NCBI GenBank assembly: GCA_016703265.1
Contig: JADJCK010000004.1
Coordinates: 186,001 to 250,000, forward strand
Length of the DNA: 64,000 bases
Direction of reading: 5' to 3'
From: a bacterium
GTDB lineage: Bacteria > Krumholzibacteriota > Krumholzibacteriia > LZORAL124-64-63
The notes beneath the pieces are model-generated. The model ran no database searches and had not been told where the DNA came from. It saw only the letters and a program-made list of their open reading frames with translations. How positions within the stretch are numbered: the stretch's first letter is position 1; each line of letters begins with the position of its first letter. This document shows positions 18,686-28,979 of the stretch, piece by piece. A program made the position numbers and the translations under genes.

Positions 18686-19595
18686 ACCGGCACTCGCAAT
18701 CCTCGTCGACTCAGGATCCGCATCGTTGGGCGCACCAACGGTTTCTGCCCCTGAAGTACGACTTGCTGGATCCTCGCGAAGCGGCCGAAGTCCAGAATCA
18801 CCTTGACTCCTGCCCGCCGTGCGCGCGCGACTATGCCGTAGAGAGTGCAGCGAGAACGCCGCCTGAAGAGCGAGGACACATCCCCGCGAGAATCCTGGCG
18901 AACTGGCGCGCCGCTGGGGACCATCTTCGCGGGGTAGAGCGGCAAATGGTGGCACAGCACCTTGATCATTGTGCCGACTGTCGCAACGTGCTGGCCATAC
19001 TGGGACAGGACCCTGTTCTGGCTCCTTTGGCGCAAAGATCACCGGAGTCTCCAGCGGCGCACGTCTCCGCACGGCGCGCCTTGACGGGACCGCGGCGCGG
19101 TTTGCGGTTCAACTGGCTGCTGGCGGGAACCACGGTTTGGGCCGTGGCGGCAACGCTGGCCGCGGTTCTGCTCAACGTTGCCCGAAATCCCACCGCGCCC
19201 CTGATGGTTGCTGACCATGGAACCCCCGGAAAGTCGAGCGAGGCACAGTCGTCGGTAGCCGGTACCGTGAATCCGGAAGCTCAGGGCGAGCCTCAAGTCT
19301 CAATGACTCCCGTGGGGCGCGAACTTCGTGGGCAGCCGAGCCTGGAGTTGGCGACCCTGGTGCCCGCAGGTGTCCCCGGGGATAGGGAGTCGCGCAGGTA
19401 TTGCTTATCGATCGGATCGGCCGCACCATCGACCTCGTCACCGCCCCACTTAGCGAAGTGCGAGCAGGGCGCGGTGTGATACTGGTGTCCAACAGCAGCA
19501 GCCTCACGCCCGGCAACTACGAGCTTCGCGTGCGGTGGCAATCCACGGAGCTGGCCCCGGCAGACAGCGTTTCCGAGTATTTCCGGTTCGACTAG
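18682..19595 (+). CDS. Membrane anti-sigma factor with zinc-finger motifs (frameshifted near the 3' end)
   Basis: Starts with ATG 18682 in ATGA overlap with the sigma gene. Two zinc-finger-like H-x3-C-x2-C motifs are visible (N-H-L-D-S-C-P-P-C and Q-H-L-D-H-C-A-D-C), typical of ZAS anti-sigma factors. One membrane span lies near residues 140-165 (W-L-L-A-G-T-T-V-W-A-V-A). The long frame ends at 19479, but the protein-like sequence shifts near 19385 into the frame ending at 19595 (L-L-I-D-R-I-G-R-T-I-D-L-V), a beta-rich periplasmic domain. It probably holds the sigma factor at the membrane. Confidence 0.75.
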
Positions 19596-19609
19596 GAACA
19601 ACACTCGCG

Positions 19610-19945
19610 ATGCGCGCACGACAGGAAAACATGCGACGTCTGCAGCCCTCGCACTTCACTTCCGCTCTGCCCCTGACTATAGGACGGAGCGAAGCCAACG
19701 ATATCGTCATCGCTGATGATTCGATCAGCCGGGTCCATCTTATCGTATCCCGGCTCCGTAGCGGCCGAGTTCTGATCACCGATTGCCAGACGACCAATGG
19801 AACGCGCGTGATGGAAGCCGGAAGCGAACGGTCGGTCCACCAGGCGGTGGTTGAAACCGCCACGCTGTTGCAGTGCGGACAGATCCGCTTCCGACTGACA
19901 GAGATTCTCTCCCGCTCCCAATCGAAGACAGCCGGGGAGGCCTGA
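19610..19945 (+). CDS. FHA-domain protein
   Basis: 111 aa from ATG 19610, 14 bases after the anti-sigma stop. The whole protein is one FHA domain: L-T-I-G-R-S-E-A-N-D-I-V, S-I-S-R-V-H, then T-N-G-T-R-V, the G-R, S-x-x-H and N-G contacts for phosphothreonine. A soluble phospho-reader, likely for the kinase encoded at 21452. Confidence 0.85.
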   Translation: MRARQENMRRLQPSHFTSALPLTIGRSEANDIVIADDSISRVHLIVSRLRSGRVLITDCQTTNGTRVMEAGSERSVHQAVVETATLLQCGQIRFRLTEILSRSQSKTAGEA

Positions 19946-19985
19946 TCGCTTGTCTGTCCTGGCGAAAGGCAGTGGCGGAGAAGCC

Positions 19986-20705
19986 ATGGCCCTGCTGGTC
20001 GGCTGTCTGCTGGCCCTTGCTGTGATGTTCGCCTGGGCCACTTGTCGACTTACGCGCACGCAGCCAAGAGTGCGGTTCATTGATTGCTGCCTTCCGGTCT
20101 ACGGCAGCATCCTGCTTTGTCGCACTGCTGGGATGGCATCCTGGTGGGGCTGGTTTGCTGTCTTGCCACCGTTGGCGTTCGTCTACGGGTACCGTGTCTG
20201 TGGGCGACTGGCCCGCGCCCGCGGCTACAACTACCACTTTTTCGGTTGTCTTGGCGTACTGGGCATCGGGCTCATTGTCCTCGCGATACTCGAGCCCGGT
20301 GGAATCGGACATTTGCGCCCGGCCCCCGCCGCCGCCACGGTGCGGTTCGCGGGAAGCCGCCAGGAGCTCGTGGACGCGCCAGGTCTGATCTGCCTTGGTG
20401 GGGAATACGAAGGAGGGATCGTCCCCCTCGACTCACCCGTGGTCGTCGGTAGAGATCCCCGCGCCTGCAATCTCGTGCTACGCTCGGACGCGCTGTCCAG
20501 AACCCACCTTCGAGTGGAGGTTGATGCGCACGGGCAGGTCTTGGTGACGGATCTCGGCTCGCTTTGCGGAAGCCGCCTGCGGCGATCCCGATCCGAAAGT
20601 GACATCAGGCTGGAGGCCTTTCAGAGTCATGTCCTACAGGTGGGAGACTTCGTTTCGTTGGCTGACGGGGCCCAGGTCTTTCGGCTGGTGAACTGTAGTG
20701 AGTGA
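19986..20705 (+). CDS. Membrane protein with C-terminal FHA domain
   Basis: 239 aa from ATG 19986 (GGAG upstream; an in-frame TTG at 19950 is possible). Three or four hydrophobic spans in the first 105 residues, then a cytoplasmic FHA domain from about residue 140: V-V-V-G-R-D-P-R-A-C-N, L-S-R-T-H-L-R, and G-S-L-C-G-S where N-G is usual. It would tether phospho-reading to the membrane next to the Ser/Thr kinase. Membrane family not recognised. Confidence 0.8.
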   Translation: MALLVGCLLALAVMFAWATCRLTRTQPRVRFIDCCLPVYGSILLCRTAGMASWWGWFAVLPPLAFVYGYRVCGRLARARGYNYHFFGCLGVLGIGLIVLAILEPGGIGHLRPAPAAATVRFAGSRQELVDAPGLICLGGEYEGGIVPLDSPVVVGRDPRACNLVLRSDALSRTHLRVEVDAHGQVLVTDLGSLCGSRLRRSRSESDIRLEAFQSHVLQVGDFVSLADGAQVFRLVNCSE

Positions 20706-20753
20706 TCATACGGATTCTGGCGACCGACCGATGGGCGATAGGAGTGTCTGCAC

Positions 20754-21363
20754 ATGATGACCAAATGTCCCAACGGGCATTTCTACGATCCAGCCCGGGA
20801 ACGCGCGTGCCCCGGCTGTGCCGCCGTCACTCGCGGCGAGGTCGACACACGCCCCCCTCAATCGCCAGGTGCCGCAGACGCGCGCTTTGCGCGACCCGCA
20901 GTCCGGCCTCGTCCCCGATTCGGTACCTGAAGCGCGCCACACCGACGCCCAGCACACACCTGCCGGCGCCACCGATCATGCGCGCGAGACCATCGCCTGG
21001 TCCCCTGATCGTACGGCACACGGGACTGATCCTGTTGTCGGCTGGCTTGTGTGCGTTGACGGTCCTGAACGCGGACGCGACTTTCGCCTTCACGCGGAGC
21101 GCAACTTCAGTGGTCGCGCAGCGAAAATGGACGTGTGCCTGGCCGCCGATGAGGCGATCTCGCGCAATGCACACCTCATCGTCACTTTTGACCCGCGAAC
21201 CGCCGCCTTCGCGGTAGTTCCTGGCGAAGTGCGGGGTATGGTCTACATCAATGGTTCGCCGCTGGCGACCGTTGTCGCCCTTGCAGACCGTGACATCATC
21301 GAGTTGGGCAATACGAAGTTGCTCTTCGTGGCCTTATGCACGGGCGGCTTCACATGGGCGTGA
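20754..21363 (+). CDS. FHA-domain protein with N-terminal zinc ribbon (frameshifted)
   Basis: ATG 20754 opens a frame reading K-C-P-N-G-H-F-Y-D...C-P-G-C, the zinc ribbon that begins a common family of FHA proteins, but it stops at 20930. The FHA part is in another frame and ends at 21363: V-G-W-L-V-C-V-D-G-P, F-S-G-R-A-A-K-M-D-V, I-S-R-N-A-H, I-N-G and E-L-G-N-T-K-L-L-F. One indel between about 20820 and 20930 splits what is normally one protein of about 200 aa. Sequencing error is the simplest explanation. Confidence 0.7.
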
Positions 21364-21451
21364 AAGTCGCGATCTATCGTTCATTTCCTGTATGGCAGGC
21401 CGCCCGGATGGCCGCACTCCGGACCAGTCGTCTACGGAGGTCTTTCCTCAC

Positions 21452-23104
21452 ATGAACCGATTTGATCATCTCGATGAGCTGTGTTCCTGGTGCATGCGCC
21501 CGCGCACGGGACCCAGCGGCATGTGCGCATTCTGTCCGCCAACGCCGCCAACCCAAGACCAGCACCACATGAAAATGCCGACCGGTGTACTCATCGCCGA
21601 CCAGTATGTAGTCGGCCGTGTTCTTGGCAAAGGCGGCTTCGGCATTACCTATCTTGGCGCCGACATCAACCTCGGCAACCGCGTCGCCATCAAGGAGTAC
21701 TTCCCCACGGACCTTGCCGTCCGGGCCGAAGACCGATTGACGGTGCAGGTGATGTCGCCGACGTGTCGGGATACATACGACTATGGCTTGGAGCAGTTTG
21801 CCAGCGAGGCCCGGCGCTTGGCGAAGTACCAGCGTGTACGCGAGATCGTCACGGTGATCAACTATGTTCGAGAAAACAACACCGGCTATCTGGTAATGGA
21901 GTACCTCGACGGACGCACTCTTGGCGAGTACCTGGCCACTACGGGAGGTGCATTGACCCCGCCTGTGGCCCTGCGGCTGCTCGCGGGAGTTCTCAACGGA
22001 TTGGAGGCCATGCACGCGGAGCAGATGCTCCATCGCGACATAAGCCCGGACAACATCTTCATGACCGACGCTGGGGATGTCAAACTCATCGACCTCGGCG
22101 CGGCGCGACTTGCTGTGGGGGGACGGACCCAGAATCTGTCGGTCATCCTCAAGCACGGCTATGCACCGCCTGAGCAATACCACCAGAACGGCCATCAGGG
22201 ACCATGGACGGACATCTATGCGTTCGGCATCACGCTGTATCGGTGCATCACCGGCCAGAACGCACCAGATGCCCTTGATCGGCGTGAATCGGACCGCCTC
22301 GACTGGTCGCTCCTGAGTCGTAGCGGCACCGACCGCGGATTGGTGCGGGCGCTGCAGAAAGCCACCTCGATCGACCCGAAGCAGCGGTACCAGTCGATAC
22401 GCGAACTCCGGTCCGCACTCTATCGCAACCCGACGCCAACCGAAGAGCCTGTGCCGGGCCCCACGGTCCTTGCGGAACCGGCTCGAAGGACCACGAAGTT
22501 CCCGTGGATCGCAGTAGCGGCCTGCTGTGTCTTGGCCATTGCCTTGGCTGTGGTTTCGGTAACCGCATATTCTGCGCGTCGGGACCAGCAAACGAAGGAG
22601 AAGGAGAGCGCAGACAGGATCGCGGCCTTGACCGCGGCCAACGCGGATCTGCGTTGGGTCGCCGAATGCGGAGTCAAGGACACTCACTACTACCGGGAGA
22701 ACCTCCTGGGCAAGACCTGGTGGGACTTGGGTGCCCCGCTCCAGTTAGCCAAGTTCCTGGTTAGTCCCACCGCCCCCGTGGAAGACACCCACACCGGCAC
22801 AAGCCTCAGTGACTCGCTCCGTGTTCGCGTCGGTGGTCGCAGATCTCCGGGCTTTGGGCATTTGTCCGGCGCCTGGGATCTGCTGTTTCTCCGGCTCGCC
22901 CAGCACTCGAACGACCGCGGCGCGGCCCTGGACAGCTTCGTAGTACCGGTCGAGTTCGGGAACGTGACGAACGAGTTCGACCGGACCTTCGGGCCATACC
23001 CTGCCAAGCCCGGACGCTGGAGTGTGACTCTGCGCTTCACGCCCGCGCACGGCGGTCCCTTGATGTATGTCGACCAGGCGGCCGCAGCAGTGGAGCGGCG
23101 TTGA
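21452..23104 (+). CDS. Membrane Ser/Thr protein kinase with N-terminal zinc ribbon
   Basis: 550 aa from ATG 21452. Four cysteines at 11, 14, 25 and 28 form a zinc ribbon. Hanks kinase: L-G-K-G-G-F-G-I-T-Y-L-G (P-loop), V-A-I-K-E-Y-F (lysine), H-R-D-I-S-P-D-N (catalytic loop), D-L-G-A-A-R (DFG variant) and A-P-P-E-Q-Y. I-K-E-Y-F-P with S-P-D-N is typical of the bacterial FHA-linked kinase group. One span (W-I-A-V-A-A-C-C-V-L-A-I-A) near residue 355, then a coiled-coil-like stretch and a periplasmic domain of about 160 aa. Cognate phosphatases follow directly. Confidence 0.92.
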   Translation: MNRFDHLDELCSWCMRPRTGPSGMCAFCPPTPPTQDQHHMKMPTGVLIADQYVVGRVLGKGGFGITYLGADINLGNRVAIKEYFPTDLAVRAEDRLTVQVMSPTCRDTYDYGLEQFASEARRLAKYQRVREIVTVINYVRENNTGYLVMEYLDGRTLGEYLATTGGALTPPVALRLLAGVLNGLEAMHAEQMLHRDISPDNIFMTDAGDVKLIDLGAARLAVGGRTQNLSVILKHGYAPPEQYHQNGHQGPWTDIYAFGITLYRCITGQNAPDALDRRESDRLDWSLLSRSGTDRGLVRALQKATSIDPKQRYQSIRELRSALYRNPTPTEEPVPGPTVLAEPARRTTKFPWIAVAACCVLAIALAVVSVTAYSARRDQQTKEKESADRIAALTAANADLRWVAECGVKDTHYYRENLLGKTWWDLGAPLQLAKFLVSPTAPVEDTHTGTSLSDSLRVRVGGRRSPGFGHLSGAWDLLFLRLAQHSNDRGAALDSFVVPVEFGNVTNEFDRTFGPYPAKPGRWSVTLRFTPAHGGPLMYVDQAAAAVERR

Positions 23105-23105
23105 C

Positions 23106-25493
23106 GTGACCCCCCGCTCGAAGCGCCAGGTGGAACAACCGCCTCCACTGCGCCAATGGGACCTCGTCCCCGGCAGCACAGAGCGAATTGGTCCCTTGCG
23201 CATCTGTTCTTCGCAGCACATCGGAGGCCGCGAAAGCCAGCAGGATCGGCTCGCCGCGACGGCGCGGATCGGCGATTCTGATGAGCTGGTCACCGTTGTC
23301 GCCGGCGTTGCCGACGGAATGGGTGGCACGCCTGGTGGCGATCGCGCTGCAGAACAGGCCCTCGCCGCGGCGATGTCCGATGCCATGGAGCTCCCGGAGG
23401 AGGCAGCTCCCCCTGCGACGCTTCTCAACGCGATCGCTTCGGCACAGCATGCAGTCAAAGCTCTTGGAGAGAGTGAATCCAGTCTTTCCGGAGCCGGGAC
23501 CACGCTGGCACTGGTCATGGTTACTGACGGTGACCTGTACTGGGCATCTGTGGGTGACACCTCTGTCTATGTTCTGCGCAATGGCGAACTACTGCGCGCG
23601 ACGGAGCCGCACCGGGCCGCGTGGCTGGCGTCGCTCAGTCCGACTGTCGTTGGCCGGGAAAGTCTGCCCGGAAATATCCTCCACAGCTATCTGGGGTCCG
23701 ACGAGCCTCTTGTTATTGACCGCAACCTGTGGCCGTTTCGACTCGCCCATGGAGATCGAGTCCTGTTGGCTACAGACGGTGTCAGCGACACCCTTGCGCG
23801 CGCTGACATCGCCAGGTTGCTGGGCGACTCCGGAGGCGACCCGGCCGACCGGATCGTAGCGGCGGCAGCGGCTCGTGGCGGCGACAGTCAGGACAACGCG
23901 ACCGCGCTGTGTCTCGATAATATGCCACTTACGCGCGGTATATCCCCCCGCAGGCGCATTTTCTGGAGCATTGTCGCCGGGACGGCCGTATTGCTGCTAT
24001 TCGCACTTGCCATGGCGCTCTTCCTGCGGTTGACCCACCGCCCGTCTCTCGACCTCGGATCCGCGGTGCCGCGGAATCCAAATGTCGTTTGGGCCTCGGT
24101 TTGCCTACTGCGGCGCAACTTACCGACTCGCCACCACCGTCGCTTCCTTGCCGCCATTCTGGCACTCGTCTTCTGTTTCGGCCTGCCGGCATCGGCTACC
24201 GCGAACGCCGTTGACGAGCGGACCTTCGCCTCTACCTATCGCATCGTCACCCGCGTTCGGAACGGCAAGGATATCAGGACAGTGACCGGATCCGGATTTG
24301 CCATCAACAGCGATGGTTATATCGTCACCAACTGGCACGTTGTACCAGGCCAGGATGTTCTGGACATACGAGTGTACTCTCGCGGGGACGAAGCACGTAT
24401 GCGGGCTGCGCTCGCCGAATACCGCCGTACCTCCGACTTCGATGGCGAGTTTGCAAGGACGAAGGACGTCACGAAGCTGCGAGACGACGTAATCGGACCG
24501 GCCCTGCTGGCCATTACGGAAGAGGCTGCAGACGCCAGATTGGTCTGGTTCGATCGAAGTCTGGATCTGGCCCTGTTGCAGTGCTCTGGTGCGAACGATC
24601 ACGCATACCTCAAACTGGCGTCACTGAAGGACGTCCGGCCCAATGACGACGTGGTTGTTGTCGGCTATCCGTCCGGCGCCGAACTGGGCAGTCCGGAGGC
24701 CATGATCACGGCCAAGGCAGATGGCGGACATGCACGCGCCACTGAAGACAGCTTGGTGCGTGACGGCTACGCGTACCAAGCCCTGCATTTCGATGCACAG
24801 CTCAGCGACGGCAGCAGCGGCAGCCCCATTCTCAATGGTTGCGGAGCAGTGGTCGCAGTCGCCTCCTATATCATCATCGCCGCACCCGGCGCCGCGTCCA
24901 GTTACGGAGTTTCGGCGGATCACGTCATCGAAGCTTGCCGAAAGGCCGGCGTACCCTGCGAAGTTGCCGGGCCATGTGACGATCGTGCTGCGCGGTCAAG
25001 GGCAACGTGGCTGATAGTGGCCGGAGTTGTGGCTTCTCTCGCCTTGTCATTAGCCACTCTGCGCCGTCAGCGGCGCGATGGTCGCACGAACGCCGTGGCG
25101 GTTCGCGACAGCTACACGAGCCTCACGAAACGGATTGTGAAACCACATTCCGGCCTAGCGCTGGTCGGCTGCGATCAAGACGGCACCCGCTTGTTTGCGG
25201 CCGCGCTTGAGCACCCCCGAATCGACATCGGGAGCGATACCATCGTCGCCAATCTCGTGGTACAAAGTCACGCGCGCGACATCGATGGTTTGCATTGCGT
25301 GATCCACTGGGCGGAGGGCGACACGACCATTGAGGTCGAGGATTGGTGGAGCCGTACCGGGACCTTCGACCCCAAGGGTAATCGGCTCGAACCGGGTGCA
25401 CGATGCCGCGTCGGCCGCGGCGAGTCGTTCAGGATCGCGCGCGTCAGCATTGCATTGGTGTCGGCAGCCGAGGGTGCGGCGGATCGGAACTGA
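23106..25493 (+). CDS. PP2C phosphatase - trypsin-like protease - FHA-like fusion
   Basis: 795 aa from GTG 23106, one base after the kinase stop (ATG 23067 in frame is an alternative). Residues about 30-280 are a PP2C phosphatase: A-D-G-M-G-G, G-D-T-S-V-Y, A-T-D-G-V-S-D, S-Q-D-N-A-T. A membrane span follows near 295. A second hydrophobic stretch, signal-like (F-L-A-A-I-L-A-L-V-F-C-F-G), leads into a trypsin-fold protease with T-N-W-H-V-V (His), S-L-D-L-A-L-L (Asp) and D-G-S-S-G-S-P (Ser). After another span (W-L-I-V-A-G-V-V-A-S-L) a C-terminal FHA-like domain ends the protein. The signal-like segment in the middle suggests two genes joined, naturally or by an indel. Confidence 0.78.
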   Translation: MTPRSKRQVEQPPPLRQWDLVPGSTERIGPLRICSSQHIGGRESQQDRLAATARIGDSDELVTVVAGVADGMGGTPGGDRAAEQALAAAMSDAMELPEEAAPPATLLNAIASAQHAVKALGESESSLSGAGTTLALVMVTDGDLYWASVGDTSVYVLRNGELLRATEPHRAAWLASLSPTVVGRESLPGNILHSYLGSDEPLVIDRNLWPFRLAHGDRVLLATDGVSDTLARADIARLLGDSGGDPADRIVAAAAARGGDSQDNATALCLDNMPLTRGISPRRRIFWSIVAGTAVLLLFALAMALFLRLTHRPSLDLGSAVPRNPNVVWASVCLLRRNLPTRHHRRFLAAILALVFCFGLPASATANAVDERTFASTYRIVTRVRNGKDIRTVTGSGFAINSDGYIVTNWHVVPGQDVLDIRVYSRGDEARMRAALAEYRRTSDFDGEFARTKDVTKLRDDVIGPALLAITEEAADARLVWFDRSLDLALLQCSGANDHAYLKLASLKDVRPNDDVVVVGYPSGAELGSPEAMITAKADGGHARATEDSLVRDGYAYQALHFDAQLSDGSSGSPILNGCGAVVAVASYIIIAAPGAASSYGVSADHVIEACRKAGVPCEVAGPCDDRAARSRATWLIVAGVVASLALSLATLRRQRRDGRTNAVAVRDSYTSLTKRIVKPHSGLALVGCDQDGTRLFAAALEHPRIDIGSDTIVANLVVQSHARDIDGLHCVIHWAEGDTTIEVEDWWSRTGTFDPKGNRLEPGARCRVGRGESFRIARVSIALVSAAEGAADRN

Positions 25494-25542
25494 GCCCTTC
25501 CCCCAATGCAGCGGCTCGCGCGGCGAAACGGAGACGACTCTC

Positions 25543-26289
25543 TTGGAGCTCACCTGTCACTTTGCCAGCGGCCAAACCGCGGGTGACCGCCCGACGATGG
25601 AGGATCGCTGCGCTTCAGCGGGCGACGAATACGGTCAGATCTGGGTGGTTGCCGACGGCCTGGGCGGCCATTCCGGAGGCGCCAGGGCTGCGGAGTTCGT
25701 GTGCGGTCGGATCATCAGTCTCTGGCGAGCGGCAGACGCCGGCGGGCGTGGCGATCTGCCGACACTCGTATCTGCAACCGCGTCGGAGCTGGCGGGCGCA
25801 AACGCTTCGCTTCACCGAACCGAACGCGGATACAGCACCTGCGTGGTGGCGACATGGGAGGCCGCCAGCGGCCTGATCAGAGTATGCGGAGTCGGCGATA
25901 CGCGCTGTTACCACGTCACAGACGGCGCGATTGAGCTCTGCACGCGCGACGATACAGTCGCTTTCCGCTTTGCCCACGAGATCGGCACGGAACCGGGCGT
26001 GCGCGCGCACCCGGACAGGAACTCGCTGCTGCGCGCGATGGGCTCAGAGATGACCGGAGAGCCGCCGAAGATGCAGATTCTGCAACTTGATGATCGCCGC
26101 CAGGGTCTCTTGATCTGCACTGATGGCATCTGGGAACATGTGCTGGACGGTGAGATCGCGCTGGATCTTCTCAAGTCGCCCGAAGCTTCCGATTGGGTCG
26201 CTTTTCTCCTGCGTCGGGCCGCAAATGCGGGCGCCAACGACCGTGACAACGCCACGGCCGTTGGCATCATTTGGGCTCCGTTGACCTAG
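25543..26289 (+). CDS. PP2C-family Ser/Thr protein phosphatase
   Basis: About 248 aa from TTG 25543 (GGAG 9 bases upstream); upstream in-frame sequence overlaps the previous gene and is not phosphatase-like. Metal-binding aspartates are in place: M-E-D-R-C, A-D-G-L-G-G-H-S-G-G, G-V-G-D-T-R-C-Y, C-T-D-G-I-W and N-D-R-D-N-A-T. A soluble single-domain phosphatase, expected to reverse kinase action on FHA partners. It is the last gene of the plus-strand run and converges on the lipoprotein genes. Confidence 0.88.
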   Translation: MELTCHFASGQTAGDRPTMEDRCASAGDEYGQIWVVADGLGGHSGGARAAEFVCGRIISLWRAADAGGRGDLPTLVSATASELAGANASLHRTERGYSTCVVATWEAASGLIRVCGVGDTRCYHVTDGAIELCTRDDTVAFRFAHEIGTEPGVRAHPDRNSLLRAMGSEMTGEPPKMQILQLDDRRQGLLICTDGIWEHVLDGEIALDLLKSPEASDWVAFLLRRAANAGANDRDNATAVGIIWAPLT

Positions 26290-26340
26290 AGGGTCTTCGC
26301 TGGCGTAGCCCTGATCCGGGCTCGCCACGAGCTGTCCGCA

Positions 26341-26772
26341 CTAACTGCCCTGTTTGCCGTCACCCTCGAACTCCAGGGTGAAATCGGCGGCACCCGTGGC
26401 GATCGTGATCCCCTCCAGCAGCACGATTTCGCCACCTCGCGCCTCAACGGTTTGCCATTGGGAGTCCTCAGCACCGACAGGCTTGCGAGCCTGGTCGAGC
26501 CAGTTGAACCGGTACCGAAGCGTCAGCAACTGGGACGACGCATTCCTCACCCGCACCGATGCTCGCATGCGGCCCGCCTCGCGACTCCAGTCGCTCTTGA
26601 CCACCACGATATCCTGGGTTGCGAGCGTGGCATCAGCAGTCAACTTGTAGGATTCATAGCGGAACTGCTGTCGAGGGGCGCTCGCACAAGCTGTGAGAAC
26701 GCTCAGCGCGAGCCCTGTCACGACCATGATCGCCGAACGGTAAAACCGGTTCGCTGTTTCAGAATTTCGCAT
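26341..26772 (-). CDS. YcfL-like lipoprotein (DUF1425)
   Basis: 143 aa. Signal with lipobox V-L-T-A-C-A. The mature domain, with V-R-V-R-N-A-S-S-Q, L-R-Y-R-F-N-W-L-D, P-V-G and S-Q-W-Q, matches YcfL/DUF1425, a small beta-sandwich lipoprotein that in Enterobacteria sits beside lpoB. Here too it is next to an LpoB/CsgG-like gene, just 9 bases downstream of its stop. Outer-membrane lipoprotein of the peptidoglycan or envelope-assembly type; exact role unknown. Confidence 0.8.
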   Translation of the reverse strand: MRNSETANRFYRSAIMVVTGLALSVLTACASAPRQQFRYESYKLTADATLATQDIVVVKSDWSREAGRMRASVRVRNASSQLLTLRYRFNWLDQARKPVGAEDSQWQTVEARGGEIVLLEGITIATGAADFTLEFEGDGKQGS

Positions 26773-26781
26773 GTCCTCTTC

Positions 26782-28921
26782 CTATCTGTAGTCAGACACT
26801 AGCTTGTCAACCAGGCTCTTCGTCAGATCAGCATAGCGGCCAGGCCGCGCATCCATGCCGGCGCCCAAACTCAGTTTCATCGGATCGCGGGATCGCTGAA
26901 TCGCTTTCGAGACAGGCTCGACGTCGGTATAAAGGACCGCCCCATTCGCATCGACCACCTCAAAACTGCCCTGAACGCTCAGGATGAGTTCGCCTTTGGG
27001 GCCTTCCCGCTCCGGAAGCATCACCAACCGCAGGTTCACCAGCGCATCGGCAACAACATCAGCGCTTTGATCAGCCCAGCCGTCGATCGCAAAATTGCCT
27101 CGCTCCAGCGTCGCCCGGTGTTCCTGGTGCCTGCGGAGGCCGCTCTCGGCCGGCAGCACGGCCCACGACCTGCGTGAAACCAGCGCCCGCTCGAGGACCT
27201 GCCCGGCAGTTTCCACGGGCAGATTCGCCATTCCTTGATTAGTTCGGTCCTCGACCGTCACCTCACCGATCTGGAGCACGCGTCCCGACAGGAGCGGATC
27301 GCGCGCTGAGCTGGCCACGAAAAGGACATCGCCGACCTTCACCGGCTGGTTTGCCGAAGTCACCTTCACGAAATTGCCTTCGGCACCGACCGAGATCACC
27401 CGCGCACCCCCGATCCGCTCCTGGAAGCGGCCGAGTGTACGGCCGTCCAATCCACGGACTTCGTCGCCGGCGCGCCTGATCTCGAACACCACGCCCGGTC
27501 CAACGGCGCCATGATCGAGTGCAAACTCGGCAGTGGTTCCGTCCAGGGCGCGGATCGAGCCGCTTGCCTGAGCGGGCTCGAATGCAGTCGCAAGGCTGCA
27601 CGCGGCAGCATGGAGCGCGTCGCGGGTGGTGCTGGCGAAACGTCCCGCACGCCCGGCGGTCCAGTACCGCGGGTTGGGAACATCGCTGAACGTGTAGTCC
27701 TTTCTATACGGATAGGACCTGCAGAACTGCACCAATCCCGTCCGACAATCGACGATCTCCAACTCGGGCTCCAAGGTGAAGAAGCAGTGGGACTCGCCCT
27801 CCGGACCCTTCACCTCTTCGAGCGTGGCCCGCGCGATACGTACGTTCACAAACAGGTCGGGACGTTCCCGGTTTCCCAGCATCACGTCCGTTGCAACATC
27901 GCTGGTGGAGGCTGTCTCAGCTTGCTGGCGAACCAGGTTGCCGGCCGGAGGCAAGACAGCCAGGTCGGTGTTGCGCAGTAGATAGCTATGAATCCACTCC
28001 TGGACGTGTTCGGCGGTGACCGTGAACTTGGGATTGCCCAGGAGCGCTTTGGGCAGTTCCGGTCGCGTGACCATCAACGTTGCGCTTCCGGCGCGGACGG
28101 TGCGCTTTCTCAAGCTGAACCGCGACACCTGTGTACCCCTGGAGGGAGGGATCGCCGCGCGTCGTTCTCGCCAAGCAGAAGCCACTCTGTGCCGAACTGA
28201 CACACAGCACGCAGTCCTCATTGCGGAACATCTGACCCGCGGCGACACCATCGCGAGTGCCGCGGTCAAGAACCACTGAGTCACCGTGCCGCCCCAGGAC
28301 ATTGGCCTGCACACAACCGGGTGCGTAGTTCGCGGCGATGGTGGCCAACGGACCACCCAGAGTCGTGTCCACTTGCGCTGCGATAGCCGCATCGATGAGC
28401 CCGGAAACATCGAAGTCGGTGCTTTTCGCCTGCACCGGTAGCGTTGTCTCCGCGGTTAGCGACTCGGCGAAACAGACTTCTCCGGTAACGAGATCAAGGA
28501 ACTCCACCGCACTGCTGGTCGTCAGAACGTAAGACTTGTTGAGCCGTCCGAGCGTCCACAGGTCGCAGCTCATCCGGGAGAGGTTGCCTCTGATCCAGAT
28601 CCTGTCGAACGGCGCATCCATGCGCACGTTGGTCGGAGATACGCCGGTCGGGACCACCACCGCACTGCCGAGATTCGCCTGCGCGCGTGACGCCATGCGG
28701 TCGAAGCAGAACCGCTCCAGATTACCGCTGTGGCCCACTGCCGACGGGTCGAATGCGTACATGCTGTCGGGACACACCAACTGGAACGGTACGACGACGT
28801 CGTACTGGAACGAGTCGCGACAGCTCTCGTCCTGAGCCGCAGCATTGGACGCCGCTAGAAGCCACGGCATCAGCACCACAATGGCGAACACACGCAACGC
28901 GGCAATATCCATGATGGGCAT
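26782..28921 (-). CDS. Secreted CsgG/LpoB-like protein (frameshifted)
   Basis: ATG 28921 with AGGAG 7 bases upstream begins a signal peptide (V-F-A-I-V-V-L-M-P-W-L-L-A-A-S-N-A-A-A). The first frame ends in nonsense after about 28105; the protein continues in another frame (R-K-R-T-V-R-A-G-S-A-T-L) to the stop at 26782, giving about 710 aa with one indel. Two copies of a CsgG/LpoB-like domain can be seen, each with an A-V-L-P-type strand and D-V-x-x-D-A/V, and F-V-K-V-T and V-G-D-V segments between. Likely a periplasmic or outer-membrane assembly factor working with the YcfL-like and LPP20-like neighbours. Confidence 0.65.
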
Positions 28922-28979
28922 GACGCCTCTCCTGTTGCGCGACATCCGCGCTCTCGACAAAGATACAGATTTTCGCATG

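Noticed and set aside
21374..22687. 437-codon minus-strand frame opposite the Ser/Thr kinase
   Set aside because: The kinase motifs lie on the plus strand; the minus frame is a codon-bias shadow.
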